7,953 nt of DNA from an uncultured Clostridia bacterium (GTDB taxonomy: Bacteria; Bacillota; Clostridia; Lachnospirales; Lachnospiraceae). Position 1 is the stretch's first letter. Every line of letters starts with the position of its first letter. The notes under the pieces were generated by a model. That model worked only from the letters and a program-made list of their open reading frames with translations, was not told the DNA's origin and did not search any database. The stretch is taken from NCBI GenBank assembly GCA_945622055.1, contig CALZBV010000114.1, forward strand, positions 1-7,953. Direction: 5' to 3'. The translations under genes and the position numbers were made by a program. This document shows positions 5,853 to 7,953 of this stretch, piece after piece.

Positions 5853-5893
5853 GTGTAATAGGAAATTCGAGAAATTTCCTATTACACAAAAAA
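5847..5893. repeat. Perfect 21-bp inverted repeat
   Basis: 5847-5867 and 5873-5893 are exact reverse complements around CGAGA. The arms include GTGTAATAGGAAATT flanked by T6 and A6. As RNA either strand forms a long stem. The outer A-run is shared with the pfkA terminator stem, so the two structures compete at their border. It could be a second bidirectional terminator or the terminal hairpin of a mobile repeat. Confidence 0.85.
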
Positions 5894-5917
5894 GGTTCCG
5901 GAAACCCGGAACCTTTT
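5888..5917 (-). terminator. pfkA: pfkA (dnaE-pfkA) intrinsic terminator, probably bidirectional
   Basis: On the minus strand AAAAGGTTCCGG pairs perfectly with CCGGAACCTTTT around GTTT (12 bp), and the T-run extends to six. It starts about 19 nt after the pfkA TAA. On the + strand the same stem is followed by TTTTCTT, so it can also stop transcripts coming from the zinc-protein side. Confidence 0.92.
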
Positions 5918-5935
5918 CTTATACAGCTGATTCAG

Positions 5936-6943
5936 TTATCTGGATAATCTCTGTGCCATATCAACCATATACTGGTCGAGATCCTTCTGCATGGCAAGCG
6001 CTTCCTCGATGTCAAAGTCACAGAACTGACCGTTACGGTACGCAACCAGGCGATTGGACTTACCTTCCAGAAGAAGGTCCACTGCCTTGGCCCCCATGGT
6101 AGATGCATACACACGGTCCTTACAGGTCGGGCTGCCACCACGCTGAATGTGACCAACGATGGTTGCTCTCGTCTCCATACCGGTTGCCATTTCAATTCTC
6201 TTCGCCATATTGTAGGAATCACCGATACCCTCTGCATTGATGATGATATGGTGCTTCTTTCCAATCTTTCTCTTTTCCTTAATGTTGTTGATAATACGCT
6301 CCTCGAAGTTGTCATCCTGACGCTCCGGAAGAAGAATATCCTCTGCACCGTTTGCAATGCCACACCAGAGTGCAATATACCCGGCATGACGTCCCATTAC
6401 TTCGATAATCGAACAACGCTCATGAGAGGTTGAGGTATCACGGACCTTATCAATTGCCTCCATTGCCGTATTAATCGCTGTATCAAAACCAATCGTATAA
6501 TCCGTACATGCAATATCAAGGTCAATCGTTCCCGGAACACCAATCGTGTTGATTCCGCGCTCTGCAAGTTTCCTTGCGCCCTGAAAGGAACCGTCTCCAC
6601 CGATTACCACAATTGCATCTATTCCATGCTTTTTACAGATTGCAGCACCCTTATCCTGCCCTTCTGCCGTCATAAACTCTGCACATCTTGCAGTATATAA
6701 TACAGTACCGCCGCGTTGAATGATATCTGCAACGCTTTTTGCGTCCATGTTAATAATGTCCTCATCAAGTAAGCCCGCATATCCTCTGCGGATTCCCTTA
6801 ACCTTCTTTCCTCTGGCAAGCGCAGCTCTGACAACCGCACGAATGGCAGCATTCATTCCAGGTGCGTCCCCACCGCTCGTCAATACACCAATTGTTTCAA
6901 TCTTGGAATCTCGTGTTTTTACGTCTACATTTTTTGTTACCAT
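5936..6943 (-). CDS. pfkA: ATP-dependent 6-phosphofructokinase
   Basis: PfkA phosphorylates fructose 6-phosphate to fructose 1,6-bisphosphate, the committed step of glycolysis, as a cytosolic tetramer. The 335 residues are slightly longer than the 320-residue E. coli enzyme because of a polar N-terminal extension of about 14. Motifs in order: SGGDAPGMNA (23-32), GGDGS (115-119; Gly here is the ATP-type signature, Asp in PPi enzymes), PGTIDLD (137-143) with catalytic D141, MGRHAG (183-188), and GHIQRGGSPT (264-273) with substrate-binding His and Arg. In the catalytic loop Leu replaces the usual Asn of TIDND and Ala-Cys replaces the usual Lys-Gly. The start at 6943 has GGAGG 9 nt upstream. It follows dnaE by 40 nt without a visible promoter and ends at a strong terminator, so it is probably cotranscribed with dnaE, an order also known in other Firmicutes. 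Confidence 0.96.
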   Translation of the reverse strand: MVTKNVDVKTRDSKIETIGVLTSGGDAPGMNAAIRAVVRAALARGKKVKGIRRGYAGLLDEDIINMDAKSVADIIQRGGTVLYTARCAEFMTAEGQDKGAAICKKHGIDAIVVIGGDGSFQGARKLAERGINTIGVPGTIDLDIACTDYTIGFDTAINTAMEAIDKVRDTSTSHERCSIIEVMGRHAGYIALWCGIANGAEDILLPERQDDNFEERIINNIKEKRKIGKKHHIIINAEGIGDSYNMAKRIEMATGMETRATIVGHIQRGGSPTCKDRVYASTMGAKAVDLLLEGKSNRLVAYRNGQFCDFDIEEALAMQKDLDQYMVDMAQRLSR

Positions 6944-6983
6944 TGTATTATTCCTCCGTACGATTTTCCCAAATGCACTCCCG

Positions 6984-7953
6984 TTATATTGTACCTTGTT
7001 TATTGCCGATTTTCAAGCTCTTTTCTACAACTTTTACAGATTTTTCACCGAAGTTGGCAATTAATTTGTTCAAAAGTGCCTCCGTTATCGCAGTCGTCAT
7101 GTTCCTTGGCAATCGTTTCATTGCTTTTTCCGCCTCACAATAGACTACCGTCTCATCCTGACCATCTTCTGTGCTCAAAAGCGAGTACAATTTCTCCTCC
7201 TCACGAAGAAAACTCTCCTTATCGGAAAACTTTATCCACAGCTCTCTTGGCAGAGCAGAAAACGGAATGATTTCACTGCAAATCAGCCTCGTTGCTTTCT
7301 CCTCCTCCATTGCCACTCTTCCGCGGATAAATATCTTGTTATCCTCGTAGATTTCCCTCCTGTATTTTTCATAATCGCGCGGAAATACAATAACCTCAAC
7401 GCTTCCAAGTAAATCCTCAACCGTAACAAATGCCATCATACTGTTACTTCTGGTTGTTTTTTTCGTAATTGAAGTAATCATTCCTCCAATGATTTCCGTT
7501 GCGCCATCCGTAAGCCTTGCTTCCTCTCCCTCTTCTATCTGGGCAAAATCAAGTGAATTTCTGGTTGCATTTTTCTGAAGCATTCCCTGATATGCGTCGA
7601 GCGGATGCCCACTGATGTAAATCCCGAGCGTTTCCTTTTCCATTACCAGAAGCTCTGCTTTATCAAATTCGGGAACCTCCGGCAAACGAACCTCAAATTC
7701 CGCACGTTCTTCCGGTGCAATTAAATCAAAGAGGCTCATCTGCCCGCTCAGGCTCTTCTTCCGGTCTTCCGTAACCTGGTCCACCATTGCGGCATAGCTT
7801 TTCATAAACTGGCTTCTTTTTCCTCCGAGGCAGTCAAACGTTCCGGACTTAATAAAGCTTTCCAAGGTTCGCTTATTAACTTCTTTTCCGGAAAGGCGTT
7901 CAATGAAATCCGGCAAAGACTTGAATTTTCCGTTTTTGCTTCGCTCCGCAGTT
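6984..7953 (-). CDS. dnaE: DNA polymerase III alpha subunit, C-terminal part (5' end outside window)
   Basis: The frame is open from the right window edge to a TAA at 6984, giving the last 322 residues of the replicative polymerase alpha subunit. Catalytic PHP and palm domains are not in view. Visible from the fragment start: the end of the fingers/helix-hairpin-helix region (NKRTLESFIKSGTFDCLGG, about 26-44), an internal beta-clamp motif QMSLF (71-75), the conserved EKETLGIYISGHPLD (105-119), and an OB-fold domain (about 153-228) with GGMITSITKKTT and GSVEVIVFPRDYEKY, which binds single-stranded template. The tail has no second clamp motif. The internal clamp site, OB fold and lack of an exonuclease insert here fit DnaE rather than PolC. 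pfkA begins 40 nt later on the same strand. Confidence 0.94.
   Translation of the reverse strand, partial: TAERSKNGKFKSLPDFIERLSGKEVNKRTLESFIKSGTFDCLGGKRSQFMKSYAAMVDQVTEDRKKSLSGQMSLFDLIAPEERAEFEVRLPEVPEFDKAELLVMEKETLGIYISGHPLDAYQGMLQKNATRNSLDFAQIEEGEEARLTDGATEIIGGMITSITKKTTRSNSMMAFVTVEDLLGSVEVIVFPRDYEKYRREIYEDNKIFIRGRVAMEEEKATRLICSEIIPFSALPRELWIKFSDKESFLREEEKLYSLLSTEDGQDETVVYCEAEKAMKRLPRNMTTAITEALLNKLIANFGEKSVKVVEKSLKIGNKQGTI

Larger units (their letters stand above)
5764..5893. repeat. Dense hairpin block, candidate dispersed intergenic element
   Basis: Nearly every base is in a potential stem. In order on the + strand: an 8-bp stem, AGAGTCCG / CGGACTCT, with CTTG loop (5764-5783); CGCGC / GCGCG (5784-5796); GTCG / CGAC, again with CTTG loop (5797-5808); a long-range 7-bp pairing CTCGCGC with GCGCGAG (5782-5788 with 5820-5826); a bulged hairpin with T-run (5828-5852); and a perfect 21-bp stem with 5-nt loop (5847-5893). 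The 5764-5846 part is clearly more GC-rich than its surroundings. Regular hairpins with the same tetraloop suggest a REP/MITE-like repeat or a structured RNA. I have a vague memory of similar blocks in Lachnospiraceae genomes but cannot verify it. Confidence 0.6.

Noticed and set aside
5764..5893. CRISPR array or tRNA/rRNA gene
   Set aside because: The stems differ from each other with no regular repeat-spacer period, and no cloverleaf or rRNA core sequence is seen.

Overview
The window looks like chromosome from a Gram-positive Clostridia, most probably the family Lachnospiraceae. The support is a DnaE-type replicase followed by pfkA, a type I-alpha glutamine synthetase gene followed by an ANTAR-domain regulator, an LTA-synthase-like envelope enzyme, and strong GGAGG-type ribosome binding sites. 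The standard genetic code fits, because dapF and the + strand gene both end naturally at TGA. Apart from one + strand gene and some intergenic structure, everything reads on the minus strand. No phage, IS, CRISPR, tRNA or rRNA was seen.

Right side (5888-7953, minus): the 3' part of dnaE runs in from the right edge, pfkA follows 40 nt later, and the pair ends at a strong intrinsic terminator (5888-5917). Next to it (5764-5893) is a dense block of back-to-back hairpins, including a 21-bp perfect stem, that looks like a mobile or dispersed intergenic element.

Middle (4943-5709): a short + strand gene encodes a 180-residue protein with HExxH and two CxxC pairs (SprA-related type, function unknown). 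It diverges from glnA, and both promoters can be read. The glnA leader contains a perfect 9-bp dyad whose loop can be drawn as a hexaloop with A1 and G4, the signature bound by ANTAR proteins, followed by a hairpin covering the glnA ribosome binding site.

Left side (1-4942, minus): glnA, ANTAR regulator, dapF, an S66-family LD-carboxypeptidase/MccF-like gene, and an LTA-synthase-like gene running off the left edge. Gaps are 61, 26, -4 and 12 nt, so this is probably one operon joining nitrogen assimilation to envelope work: diaminopimelate synthesis, muropeptide trimming and phosphoglycerol transfer.

Main oddities: the S66 gene carries an in-frame TGA where the family has Gly, with all three catalytic residues intact on the two sides. 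The glutamine synthetase has unusual residues at three normally conserved positions (D62, A239, Q303). The ANTAR protein has a receiver-like domain without a phosphoacceptor Asp.
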